From assembly GCA_030698885.1 (NCBI GenBank), contig JAUYLN010000016.1, forward strand, positions 1 to 49,896: a stretch of 49,896 bases of DNA, given 5' to 3'. The notes under the pieces are model-generated. The model did no database searches. It was not told where the DNA came from and worked only from the letters and a program-made list of their open reading frames with translations. Numbering within the stretch: position 1 is the stretch's first letter; each line of letters starts with the position of its first letter. The position numbers and the translations under genes are program-made. The stretch is from a bacterium (GTDB lineage: Bacteria; Patescibacteriota; Minisyncoccia; 2-02-FULL-40-12; IGHO2-01-FULL-4-A). Positions 1 to 7,356 of the stretch are shown piece by piece.

Positions 1-588
1 AGATACGCCTATAACTACAAGCAAAGGCAGGACGAAAATAAAGTTGTAAAGCAATAGCATCGGTACTGCCTCGGCGTATGAGCCCTTGGCGAGCAAGCCC
101 AGAATGGCAAAATATGGAGCGCCGGTGCATGGGAGCTCAACCAGCACGACGAATACGCCAAGAGCTGCTGTTATCAGCATTAAAGTAGCCGGATGCTTCT
201 TTTCCATCGCCTCTATTTTCTTTGTGTAATATTTTAATCGTGATGCTCCTCCGGGTATCATTTGAAGAGTAAATCCTTTGCCGTACCAGAAGTAATCTTT
301 TATTTCCAGTCCTCCGGCGACAAGAGCAATAATAGCAACTATCAAATAAAAGAATCCGGCTATACTGGTACCAAGAGTCAGTTTTAATATTCCAAATCCT
401 AATAACAGGTAGGTTGCATAAACTACGCCTGAGTACAGGAGGCCACCTAGAAGCATCTTTTTGCGACTCTTGAATACGCGGGTCATGAAAGCAATTAAAA
501 ATATAAGGACACCAAAAACACATGGATTTATACTATCCACGAGTGCCGCGCCTATTACAATCGGTAGCGTGAGTGTGTCTCCGAACAT
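1..588 (-). CDS. CcdA/DsbD-like thiol-disulfide membrane carrier, C-terminus outside the window
   Basis: Reading the minus strand from the ATG at 586-588 gives 196 codons open to the window edge, so the C-terminus is missing. The product is a multi-span membrane protein with the motif INPCVFG near residue 21 and VELPCTGAPYF near residue 153. Paired Cys-Pro motifs of this kind are typical of the CcdA/DsbD transmembrane family, which passes electrons from cytoplasmic thioredoxin to envelope thiols. A charged loop (about residues 98-130) separates the two halves. It lies downstream of a VKOR-thioredoxin fusion on the same strand, which fits a shared role in envelope disulfide chemistry. Another open frame over the same bases (137-523) is a shadow. 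Family assignment is good; the exact partner is inferred. Confidence 0.85.
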   Translation of the reverse strand, partial: MFGDTLTLPIVIGAALVDSINPCVFGVLIFLIAFMTRVFKSRKKMLLGGLLYSGVVYATYLLLGFGILKLTLGTSIAGFFYLIVAIIALVAGGLEIKDYFWYGKGFTLQMIPGGASRLKYYTKKIEAMEKKHPATLMLITAALGVFVVLVELPCTGAPYFAILGLLAKGSYAEAVPMLLLYNFIFVLPLLVVIGVS

Positions 589-593
589 ATAAA

Positions 594-640
594 AATCATT
601 TTAACACCTTAACATACTAACATATTAACATATTAACAAA
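594..640. repeat. tandem-word spacer repeat
   Basis: The spacer is built from the word TTAACATA reiterated with small changes. It resembles other word-repeat spacers in this window (14121-14222, 15647-15775) and carries no recognisable gene. Confidence 0.6.
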
Positions 641-653
641 AAATTAGAATAGA

Positions 654-1259
654 TTAAAAATCGAAACCTTCTTTTTTGGAATATTCTATTTCTGCTAATA
701 TTTTTTTCTCATATCTTTGTTTAATACGTTGTAATATACCATGGTTGGCAGTAACGATGGGTAATATTTTAAAACCCAAATTATTCAATTCCTCTTCTAA
801 ATCATCACTTATATTTTTTATTTTAGACGTGTCTATCATGACCTCGCTTATGTTGCCCTCCTTATCAAAATACGTAAGCTCACAGACAACATAAAATCCA
901 GATTCTAGTCTTTTTTTACTCTCGTAGGAGCTTATAACTGCATCCCCAGTTTTAAAATCTGAATTTGAAAGCTCGGGCATTTTTTCAATATTCTTCAGGT
1001 TTTCTAAGTATTCCTTTGGTATTGCTAATCTACGGTGTAGTTTAATGTATGTAGCTAAGTTTTCCGCTGGGTCTTCTTGTTCAAGTCTCGCGCGCTGTTG
1101 CTGTCTTTCCGAAGCGTTGCCTATAATAACTGCCGCACCACCTTCTTCGTCCCCTTCCCAGCCTTCCTCAACTATTTCTTTTTTAGCCGCCTCATATTCC
1201 GGGTGGCCCGGACCGAATTCTTTTGATTCCATTGACATTTTATATTCATAATCAAGCAC
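654..1259 (-). CDS. hypothetical acidic protein, 201 aa
   Basis: No family recognised. The product is soluble and charged, rich in Glu and Lys, with an acidic N-terminal third, a Gln/Arg stretch near residues 52-60 and a C-terminal helix of alternating charges. No signal peptide or membrane segment is visible. The longest frame begins with GTG at 1259, but the strong AGGAGG sequence ends only 2 bases before it, so the start is uncertain; in-frame ATG codons at 1238 and 1232 are alternatives. It lies between the redox genes on the same strand and is flanked on both sides by word-repeat spacers. Confidence 0.6.
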   Translation of the reverse strand: MLDYEYKMSMESKEFGPGHPEYEAAKKEIVEEGWEGDEEGGAAVIIGNASERQQQRARLEQEDPAENLATYIKLHRRLAIPKEYLENLKNIEKMPELSNSDFKTGDAVISSYESKKRLESGFYVVCELTYFDKEGNISEVMIDTSKIKNISDDLEEELNNLGFKILPIVTANHGILQRIKQRYEKKILAEIEYSKKEGFDF

Positions 1260-1269
1260 TTCCTCCTAA

Positions 1270-1322
1270 TTATGCTTGATTAAGTTAACTTTATAAACTT
1301 TAAAAACTTTATTAACTTTTAG
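1270..1322. repeat. tandem-word spacer (AACTTTATAAACTTT type)
   Basis: A/T-rich spacer of reiterated AACTTTA-like words. The same word type fills the rpsD-rpoA spacer at 30841-30936. Confidence 0.5.
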
Positions 1323-2141
1323 CTACTGGGGTAATGCACAGCCGGAAACTTCTGATAATTTTTCAAATGGTATTACACCTGCGTCAAATCTATAAAGCTC
1401 TCTCCCCTGCTCATCTTCCTGTATCCACGTTGGCGTGCCTGCAATATTTTTACCGTTAATACCGCAGTCGGTTACGTTACCGGGGTTTCTGGGGTCGCAC
1501 TCTATCTCTTCAATGTATTTGAATGCATCTCCGAAATCGCCTCTTTGCTTGGCACAGTAAGCGCAAGTTATGGAACCGTACATTTTAAAGCCCTTGCTAT
1601 CCAGGCATTGGGCAAATTCGTTGTATCTATCGCCAGGCCCCGTGCTGGAATGAACTCCGTATGTCATAAGAGCCAAAATTATCCCTAATACTACCGCGGC
1701 TGTTAAATTTTTTTGCCTGAATTCTTTTTCTGATGCCTTCCAGGCAGTAATGGCTATTATTAGCATCAAAATTTTTGATGTCTCGCAAAAAACGCAAATA
1801 CTTTTAATGACTGTAAATTCAATTAATGTAAGGTAAAGCGACGGGCCTAGAAAAGCTATCGTAACAAATGCCACATTGCGCAGCATTTTTTTATTGTATT
1901 TCCAGATGGCAACCACCAATACAGCGATAAAATAGAGAAAACCGAGAGCTGAAACAGGTATGCCGGCCACCTTTGCGTAAATGCTTTTATTGACTATATC
2001 ACAGGATAATCCTTCTCCCAGATTACAGAAAGAACCACCTTCATCAGAAAATTGCAAAGAAAACAGGTAGCCCATAATTAGGCCCCCCAAAATAGACAAT
2101 ACGATTAGGGCTATTCTTTTTTTGTCGCTATGTTTAGGCAA
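1323..2141 (-). CDS. VKOR-family disulfide-forming protein fused to a thioredoxin-like domain
   Basis: This 272-residue protein has about five membrane helices followed by a thioredoxin-like domain. The VKOR part shows the loop cysteines C39 and C47 and the catalytic CVFC at 116-119. The C-terminal domain has CAYC at 193-196 and the cis-proline motif GTP at 235-237. In known bacterial VKOR homologues the membrane domain re-oxidises the thioredoxin partner and passes electrons to quinone, replacing DsbB; the fused domain then acts like DsbA. The start is a TTG at 2141 with no Shine-Dalgarno sequence, so it is only likely. It sits upstream of the CcdA-like gene at 1-588, which fits an envelope thiol-redox pair. 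Confidence 0.92.
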   Translation of the reverse strand: MPKHSDKKRIALIVLSILGGLIMGYLFSLQFSDEGGSFCNLGEGLSCDIVNKSIYAKVAGIPVSALGFLYFIAVLVVAIWKYNKKMLRNVAFVTIAFLGPSLYLTLIEFTVIKSICVFCETSKILMLIIAITAWKASEKEFRQKNLTAAVVLGIILALMTYGVHSSTGPGDRYNEFAQCLDSKGFKMYGSITCAYCAKQRGDFGDAFKYIEEIECDPRNPGNVTDCGINGKNIAGTPTWIQEDEQGRELYRFDAGVIPFEKLSEVSGCALPQ

Positions 2142-2165
2142 AGTGTATTAACCGCTATTCCCTTG

Positions 2166-2336
2166 TTAGCAAAATTCACAAACATTTTTATCCTTGCTTT
2201 TTGCGCCTTTTTTACAGCACTTGTTACAGCAAAAAGTAGAGCCACCCCAAATAAATGAGCCTTCGCTTTTTTTCTTGGTCTTACCACATTTAGCGCACTT
2301 GAAGGTGCCTCCTGATTTTGATTTTTTTATCGCCAT
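2166..2336 (-). CDS. small Cys-rich zinc-ribbon-like protein, 56 aa
   Basis: A 56-residue, strongly basic protein that is easily missed because of its size. It starts with MAIKKSKSGG and has cysteine pairs CAKC, FCC, KCC and a C-terminal CEFC, spaced as expected for one or two zinc-binding knuckles. The rest is mostly Lys, Gly and Ser. No strong Shine-Dalgarno sequence precedes the ATG at 2334-2336; instead the start abuts the arm of a long inverted repeat (2338-2472). It lies just upstream of the VKOR-Trx gene on the same strand. Nucleic-acid binding or metal buffering is possible but not shown. Confidence 0.6.
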   Translation of the reverse strand: MAIKKSKSGGTFKCAKCGKTKKKSEGSFIWGGSTFCCNKCCKKGAKSKDKNVCEFC

Positions 2337-2337
2337 A

Positions 2338-2472
2338 CCCGGTAGTGAAACTTACGATTGCCTTTTGGGTTTATTTAACCGTCAAAGAACCAAAAGTTTA
2401 ACTAATTTTATCCTGATAATCGGTTTGTGCAGAGGTCCCGGCTAGAAACATTTCGTAAGTTCTGCTACCGGG
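2338..2472. repeat. 135-bp region closed by an imperfect inverted repeat
   Basis: Arms of 19 bp at 2338-2356 and 2454-2472 match at 16 positions, both carrying CCCGGTAG and AACTTACG. An inner CTTTTGG / CCAAAAG pair (about 2362 and 2390) could stack inside. In RNA of the minus strand this makes a long stem whose 3' arm ends directly at the start codon of the small Cys-rich gene. It could be a leader structure, an independent small RNA or a miniature mobile element. Confidence 0.5.
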
Positions 2473-2535
2473 CATGCTTTAATTATACCAAAATAATCTC
2501 TTGTGCCATCTAGGAGTTATCCCCAGCCGGATTTC

Positions 2536-5190
2536 TTATTGAGTCGCAGAGCCTGGTCTTAAATCTGTCTGGTTTTTTCTATAGAACCACCATTTTATTA
2601 TTTCTATTACTCCCATCTGGCCAAGACCTAATCCGACGACCAGAAGCCAATGAGAAGCCACTAGGGGCTGAGTTTTAAGTACTTGGTTTAGGACAGGTAA
2701 GTGTATGGCTCCAAACATCATTAAAAATCCTATGCCAATGGCTATAAGCAGATACATATTATTAAAAGGATTGGTCTTAAGAACAGACTTGCTTAAAGAC
2801 TTTAGGCCGAATATTAAAAATAGCGAGTTTGTACCAAGGGCAGCAAATATAAGTGTTCTTATATAGCCGATATCATAGCTGGTATGTTTTAGGAACCACA
2901 AAAATATTCCAAATAAAACTAAGTCAGCGAATATACCACTAGGATAAGCTATCAACGTGGCTTCTTTATCCAGGATACTTTCTTTTCTGCTTATGGGTTT
3001 TCGTTTGAGGGCATCTTTTTCTGAAGGTTCAAAAGCCAGGGCGAGATTAGGAAGGCCGTCTTCCACTAGGTTGGTCCATAGTATTTGAACTGCTGTAATA
3101 GGAAGCGGCATCCTAAGCACCAGTGCGCCGAGGACTATAATTAATTCCGTAAACGAATCTGAAAGTAGGAATATAGTAACCTTTCTTATGTTATCAAAAG
3201 CCGTTCTCCCCTGCTTTATGGCTTCAATTATTGACACGAAACTATCATCAAGAAGGACCAGGTCGGCCGCCTCTTTTGTAACATCGGTGCCGGAGTTTAG
3301 GGCGATGCCAATGTCGGCGACTTTTAGGGCCGGGGCATCATTTATACCGTCACCGGTCATTGCTACCGACTCCCCTATTTTTTTCCATGCAGACGCTATT
3401 TTTAATTTATGACTGGGACTTACACGGGCAAAAATATGAATATCTTTTATTCTTTTTTCAAGCTCTTCTTCGGACATTTTATCAAGTTCGGTTCCCTCCA
3501 TGACTGCTTCTGGAGTTGTTCTCATCCCAAGCTCTTTTCCAATGGCGACTGCCGTCAATTTATGGTCGCCGGTAAGCATTACTACCCTTAGGCCGGCATC
3601 TTGAACCTCGGCCATGATTTTTTTGACGTCTTCCCTTAGGGGGTCTTTAATTTCGACCAGCCCAATAAATATTAAGTCGGTTATATATTTTTGAAGCTCT
3701 TTTTCTTCTGCTTTGGTAATCTCATCTATACTGGCTTCTGTCTCCAGATATGCAGCGCCTATGACCCGAAGGCCCTGACCGGCCCTTCTCTCATTATCTG
3801 CCATGAGCTCGTTTCTTTCTGTCGCAGTAAGTTCATTTACTGAGCTGTCTTCCTGTATTGAAGAACATAACTCCAGTAAAATTTCCGGGGCGCCGGTGAC
3901 AAATATGCCTACCTTTCCATTCTCAATTTTATGGAAAGAAGCCACATATTTATATACTGAATCAAAGGGTATCATATTCAGCCGGGGCATCATTTCTAAT
4001 AATTTTTCAGGATTTAAGCCGTTGTCCAGGGCATACTGCATTTTTGCCTGGTCAGTAGTATCCCCTTTTGTCTGATAGGTGTTTCCATTTTTTTCAAGAA
4101 GTGCTTCATTCGCGAATATTATCGCGTTCATTATTTTATTTTTATCAGCCTTGCTTATTATATTTTCCAGTTTCATTTTTCCCTCTGTTAATGTGCCGGT
4201 TTTATCCACACATATTACTGATGTTGAACCCAGCGATTCGGCCGATATGAGGTGTTTTACCAGGCCATTTTTTGCCAGAATTCGCCTGCTTGATACGGCC
4301 AGTATTACGGCAATGGCCGCCGGTAAACCTTCCGGTATTGCCGCCACCGCTACGGCGATAGAGGTTATGAATATTTCGGTGAATTTGAGTTTTTCAATAA
4401 GACCAACAACTATAATAATAAGTGCGCCGAGGGTGACGATAATAGTGATGACTTTGCCCAGGTGGCCTATTTTCTTCTGGAGAGGCGTTTCTTCTTCGGC
4501 GGCAGATTTTGTCATCATGGCTATCTTGCCTATCTCCGTGTCTTTCCCTGTAGCAGTAATAACCGCTATTCCTTCGCCTTCTTCAACGGTCGTGCCCATG
4601 AAGACCATATTTTTTTGATCTCCGGTTGAGACGTCTTTATTAATCGGATCTATTGTTTTTTTGACTGTAGCTGATTCTCCCGTTAAAAGAGATTCATTTG
4701 TGTGTAAATTTTTAATATATATCAGCCGTCCGTCTGCAGGGATTTTCATTCCGGGCTTAAGGCTTATAATATCCCCCGCGACTAAAAATTCAGAATCTAA
4801 TTCTTTTATCTCTTTATTTCTTTTAACCCTCGCTAAAACGCGAACTATTTTGGATAGTTTTTCTAAAACTTTGCTTGAGCTATATTCCTGATAAAACCCT
4901 ATGCCGATATTTACTCCGACAGCGGCAAAAATTATAAGGGCATCAAAATTGTGCCCGATGCCAAGAGATATCGCTCCGGCCAGAACGAGTATATAAACCA
5001 GGGGGCTTTTAAGCTGGCCCAATAAAAAAAGCCATACCCGAAAACGTTTTTCTTTGGGCAATTCATTGCGACCTTGTTTTTCCAGTCTGATCTGTGCCTC
5101 TTCTTGATTTAGACCGTTCTCGCTTGTGCCCAATAATTTAAAAACTTCTTCCGTGCCAAGCTGGTACCATTTTGTCGTTGTGTCTCGCAT
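2536..5190 (-). CDS. P-type cation-transporting ATPase, Ca2+-type (P2)
   Basis: A full-length (884 aa) P-type ATPase. An N-terminal cation-ATPase domain is followed by the actuator motif TGES at 170-173, PEGLP in helix M4 at 286-290, the phosphorylated Asp D329 in DKTGTLT, and the hinge TGDGIND at 612-618. Helix M6 carries NLVEDGLP, which keeps the Asn and Asp used by SERCA/PMR1-like pumps. This supports Ca2+ (possibly Mn2+) export, though M5 has SDSFTE rather than the usual Asn-x-x-Glu arrangement, so the ion is not certain. A leaderless-type promoter sits directly upstream (5197-5225). Confidence 0.93.
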   Translation of the reverse strand: MRDTTTKWYQLGTEEVFKLLGTSENGLNQEEAQIRLEKQGRNELPKEKRFRVWLFLLGQLKSPLVYILVLAGAISLGIGHNFDALIIFAAVGVNIGIGFYQEYSSSKVLEKLSKIVRVLARVKRNKEIKELDSEFLVAGDIISLKPGMKIPADGRLIYIKNLHTNESLLTGESATVKKTIDPINKDVSTGDQKNMVFMGTTVEEGEGIAVITATGKDTEIGKIAMMTKSAAEEETPLQKKIGHLGKVITIIVTLGALIIIVVGLIEKLKFTEIFITSIAVAVAAIPEGLPAAIAVILAVSSRRILAKNGLVKHLISAESLGSTSVICVDKTGTLTEGKMKLENIISKADKNKIMNAIIFANEALLEKNGNTYQTKGDTTDQAKMQYALDNGLNPEKLLEMMPRLNMIPFDSVYKYVASFHKIENGKVGIFVTGAPEILLELCSSIQEDSSVNELTATERNELMADNERRAGQGLRVIGAAYLETEASIDEITKAEEKELQKYITDLIFIGLVEIKDPLREDVKKIMAEVQDAGLRVVMLTGDHKLTAVAIGKELGMRTTPEAVMEGTELDKMSEEELEKRIKDIHIFARVSPSHKLKIASAWKKIGESVAMTGDGINDAPALKVADIGIALNSGTDVTKEAADLVLLDDSFVSIIEAIKQGRTAFDNIRKVTIFLLSDSFTELIIVLGALVLRMPLPITAVQILWTNLVEDGLPNLALAFEPSEKDALKRKPISRKESILDKEATLIAYPSGIFADLVLFGIFLWFLKHTSYDIGYIRTLIFAALGTNSLFLIFGLKSLSKSVLKTNPFNNMYLLIAIGIGFLMMFGAIHLPVLNQVLKTQPLVASHWLLVVGLGLGQMGVIEIIKWWFYRKNQTDLRPGSATQ

Positions 5191-5196
5191 AGTATT

Positions 5197-5225
5197 ATTC
5201 TACAAGCTCAAAGCTAAAATCGCAA
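5197..5225 (-). promoter_or_regulatory. promoter of the P-type ATPase gene, leaderless geometry
   Basis: On the minus strand TTGCGA, 17 bases, TAGAAT. Seven bases after the -10 box falls on the first base of the ATG at 5190, so the transcript would have no 5' leader. Confidence 0.5.
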
Positions 5226-5231
5226 AATAAA

Positions 5232-5320
5232 ACCAGGAAGTAGATTTTTGAAAGGCTCGCCTCCGCCAGCTGGCGGAGGCGAGCTAGGGCCGAAAGGCGA
5301 TTCAAAAATTCACTTCCTGG
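5232..5320. repeat. nested hairpin: 20-bp unique stem around a GC-rich palindrome
   Basis: The outer arms at 5232-5251 and 5301-5320 match at 18 of 20 bases. Inside sits a perfect GC-rich palindrome centred on CCAGCTGG (about 5257-5284) and a short CGCCxxxxGGCG-like element. The layout matches the element at 27397-27478: an A/T-rich outer stem with a GC-rich palindrome inside. Confidence 0.65.
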
Positions 5321-5348
5321 AAATAAAAATCCGGCATTTTTGCCGGGT
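5321..5348 (-). terminator. rho-independent terminator after the 5357-5677 gene
   Basis: On the minus strand CCGGCA, AAAA loop, TGCCGG, then a T-rich run (ATTTTTATTT). It lies 9 bases after the stop codon. Confidence 0.7.
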
Positions 5349-5356
5349 TGCTATAT

Positions 5357-5677
5357 CTAGTTTTGCCTAATTTTTTTAAGAGTATTTTTTACTAGCTCCT
5401 TAAACTTGCGCCAGCTCAAAAATTCATCGCCGCGTTCTTTCTCTATTAATTCCGCCACTGCATAAACTTCTTTTCTGGAGTTAAATACACAATCGCAGGA
5501 CTCAAATTTTTTTCTGGCTAATTTCTTGCGTTCCTTGACAGTTGTGTCAAGCTTCGGGCGCCTTTTTTCCTTGTCAGCTTTTTTAATTTCTTCAAAGTTA
5601 TATACGTAGCCGTAATAAATATCTGATGCCCCCATTAATATACCTGCTCTTTCCCAGGCTCGTAATTTCCAGGCCAT
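5357..5677 (-). CDS. hypothetical basic protein, 106 aa
   Basis: No family recognised. The product is very basic, with a Trp-rich N-terminus (MAWKLRAWERAG), a YYGYVY patch near residue 22, one CDC motif near residue 63 and a Lys-rich C-terminus. No membrane segment is seen. It is a self-contained unit: a promoter with a perfect TTGACA at 5713-5741, a GGGAGG Shine-Dalgarno sequence 9 bases before the ATG, and a terminator just downstream. This makes it a real gene rather than a chance frame. Strong Shine-Dalgarno use sets it apart from many housekeeping genes here. Confidence 0.7.
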   Translation of the reverse strand: MAWKLRAWERAGILMGASDIYYGYVYNFEEIKKADKEKRRPKLDTTVKERKKLARKKFESCDCVFNSRKEVYAVAELIEKERGDEFLSWRKFKELVKNTLKKIRQN

Positions 5678-5712
5678 TTAAGTTTCCTCCCACAATTTAA
5701 AGAACACTTAAA

Positions 5713-5741
5713 GTATTAGCAGGTTGTAATTATATTGTCAA
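5713..5741 (-). promoter_or_regulatory. promoter of the 5357-5677 gene
   Basis: On the minus strand a perfect TTGACA is followed by 17 bases and TAATAC. Confidence 0.55.
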
Positions 5742-5780
5742 GGTCTAATAATTCCGGACATGCAATTATATATTTGTATT

Positions 5781-7079
5781 CTAATTCAAATAATCTGATG
5801 GGTTTAGAGAACCGTCAAAATAGTTGAAATACAGCTGGCCATTTTTTTCGTTAATATAGGTGAAGAAGTCGCGATACAAACTCAAGTGAAGATGTGAGCC
5901 GGTGGCGTTTCCGGTTGCACCCTCATAGCCAATTATGTCCCCCGATTTGACTTGGGTGGTGTTGGCCAGGCCGGATGGGGCATTCATATGAGCATAAACG
6001 CTAACCATATTGTTGGTATGTCTTACGGCAACCCAGTTGCCAAAGCCATTATTAAATCCACTGGCGAGTATCGTGCCCTCGCCTATTGAACGAATGGCCG
6101 AACCAAATCCGCCCGCAAGGTCTATGCCGTTGTGCGGTGCGCCTCCGTATGCTCCTCTGCGGGCATATGTCGTCATACCATAACCCTGGGTCAGTCTATA
6201 ATCATCTTCCGGCCAGCGGAATAGTTTAGTACCTTTTGGAGCTATATTGGTAGCAGTTACGTGAACTATAAAAGCGCCTGATTCCAGAGCTTTTGTTTCA
6301 AGCGATTTTAGCTCGCTAAAGAATGCCTCTTTCTTTTTTTCTACTTCAGTTAGGAGTTGTTGATAGCGGGCCTCTTCTCCTTTGGTCTTAGTAAGTAAGC
6401 TGTCTTTGTTGGTTTTAGCCGAAGATAGTGAAATATTTTGGCTTACTTGGGATTTATACAGACCCTCCAGCTCATTTTTTTTACCTTCCAGATTATTTCT
6501 TTGTTCATCAAGCGCAAATTTACGGTCTTTGAGGTCCGATAGTAGTCCCGTCAACTGTTGGCTAAGATTACTTGACTGTTGTGCTTCGCTGAAAAAATCA
6601 GAAAGCCGTGTATTGGCAAGCAATATAGCAACCAGGCTTTGTCTCTCGCGCTCATACATTTTTTTTATCATTTCACTGATAGCCTCCTTGTCAAAGTCTA
6701 TGGTTTCCTGGGTATCAAAAATAAGTTCATTAAGCTCCAGTATCTCCAAGCCTGTGGTGTCTATGGTTCTTTCAGTTATCTTAAGCTGAACCTGAAGTCT
6801 AGATATCTGGCTATTTAATAGGTTAATTTGGCGCGAGAGTGTATCCGCTTCTTTTTGGGTTTTGGCCACGGCGTTGCGGTACTTATCCGCTTCCTTGGTC
6901 AGCTGTTCTATTTGTTCGCGAAGATCAAGGATTTTAGTGTTGAGGTCTTCGGCGGCGTAAACATTGGAAGCCGCTGAGCCGTAAAGCCATAAGGCTATAA
7001 AGCCTAAAACCAAAAGCCATTGACATAACGATGGTTTCTTGTTATATTTGTTGTAGTTTTTTGAGTTTCGGGAGGTCAT
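5781..7079 (-). CDS. M23-family peptidoglycan hydrolase with coiled-coil stalk (EnvC-like)
   Basis: A 432-residue exported protein. An N-terminal hydrophobic segment (about 19-42, ending in VYAAE) is a signal peptide or anchor. Residues about 45-265 form a long coiled coil of heptads. The C-terminal LytM/M23 domain keeps the zinc and catalytic residues: H316-x3-D320, H364 in YAHMN, and H396-L-H398. EnvC/NlpD-type proteins of this build cut peptidoglycan cross-links or activate amidases during growth and division. Its start codon lies one base from that of a divergent small gene (7081), so the two promoters overlap the opposite gene. Confidence 0.92.
   Translation of the reverse strand: MTSRNSKNYNKYNKKPSLCQWLLVLGFIALWLYGSAASNVYAAEDLNTKILDLREQIEQLTKEADKYRNAVAKTQKEADTLSRQINLLNSQISRLQVQLKITERTIDTTGLEILELNELIFDTQETIDFDKEAISEMIKKMYERERQSLVAILLANTRLSDFFSEAQQSSNLSQQLTGLLSDLKDRKFALDEQRNNLEGKKNELEGLYKSQVSQNISLSSAKTNKDSLLTKTKGEEARYQQLLTEVEKKKEAFFSELKSLETKALESGAFIVHVTATNIAPKGTKLFRWPEDDYRLTQGYGMTTYARRGAYGGAPHNGIDLAGGFGSAIRSIGEGTILASGFNNGFGNWVAVRHTNNMVSVYAHMNAPSGLANTTQVKSGDIIGYEGATGNATGSHLHLSLYRDFFTYINEKNGQLYFNYFDGSLNPSDYLN
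7020..7048 (+). promoter_or_regulatory. promoter of the 7081-7356 gene
   Basis: TTGACA, 17 bases, TATATT, lying inside the first codons of the opposing M23 gene. Predicted start near 7055 leaves about 25 bases of leader containing GGGAGG. Confidence 0.6.
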
Positions 7080-7080
7080 T

Positions 7081-7356
7081 ATGGGCGAGGTAGTGTCAAA
7101 AGATTTTAGATTTAGTTTTTACGAACAAGAATACCGGGCTACTGTGTCGGGTAGGTTTGTATATATTGATTTGGCAATGAGGGATCGTAGACCCATAGAT
7201 TATATTAGCACTTTTGTGGTCCCAGCTCTTTTGGCTACATTTGAAAAAGAATTTAATGTAATAATTAGCAACTATTTAGTAGAGTCAGATAGACAGAAAA
7301 CTGTAAGAGAAATATGGCTGACCTTAGATAAACCCTGTGAAACCCTTCAGGCTTAA
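7081..7356 (+). CDS. hypothetical protein, 91 aa
   Basis: No family recognised. The product is a small soluble alpha/beta-type protein with an aromatic N-terminus (FRFSFYEQEYRA), a central hydrophobic stretch around FVVPALLATF and no signal peptide. GGGAGG lies 6 bases before the ATG, and a good promoter is placed inside the divergent M23 gene. Its 3' end overlaps the end of gltX by 4 bases (convergent). The defined promoter and ribosome binding site argue that it is real. Confidence 0.65.
   Translation: MGEVVSKDFRFSFYEQEYRATVSGRFVYIDLAMRDRRPIDYISTFVVPALLATFEKEFNVIISNYLVESDRQKTVREIWLTLDKPCETLQA

Noticed and set aside
137-523. 128-codon minus-strand frame
   Set aside because: It lies in another frame over the CcdA-like gene (1-588), is rich in Cys, Arg and Ser in random order and has no family features.
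2194-2445. 83-codon plus-strand frame
   Set aside because: Antisense to the small Cys-rich gene, which has regular Cys pairs and a Lys-rich composition.
4079-4618. 179-codon plus-strand frame
   Set aside because: Antisense shadow of the P-type ATPase; the ATPase motifs on the other strand are complete.
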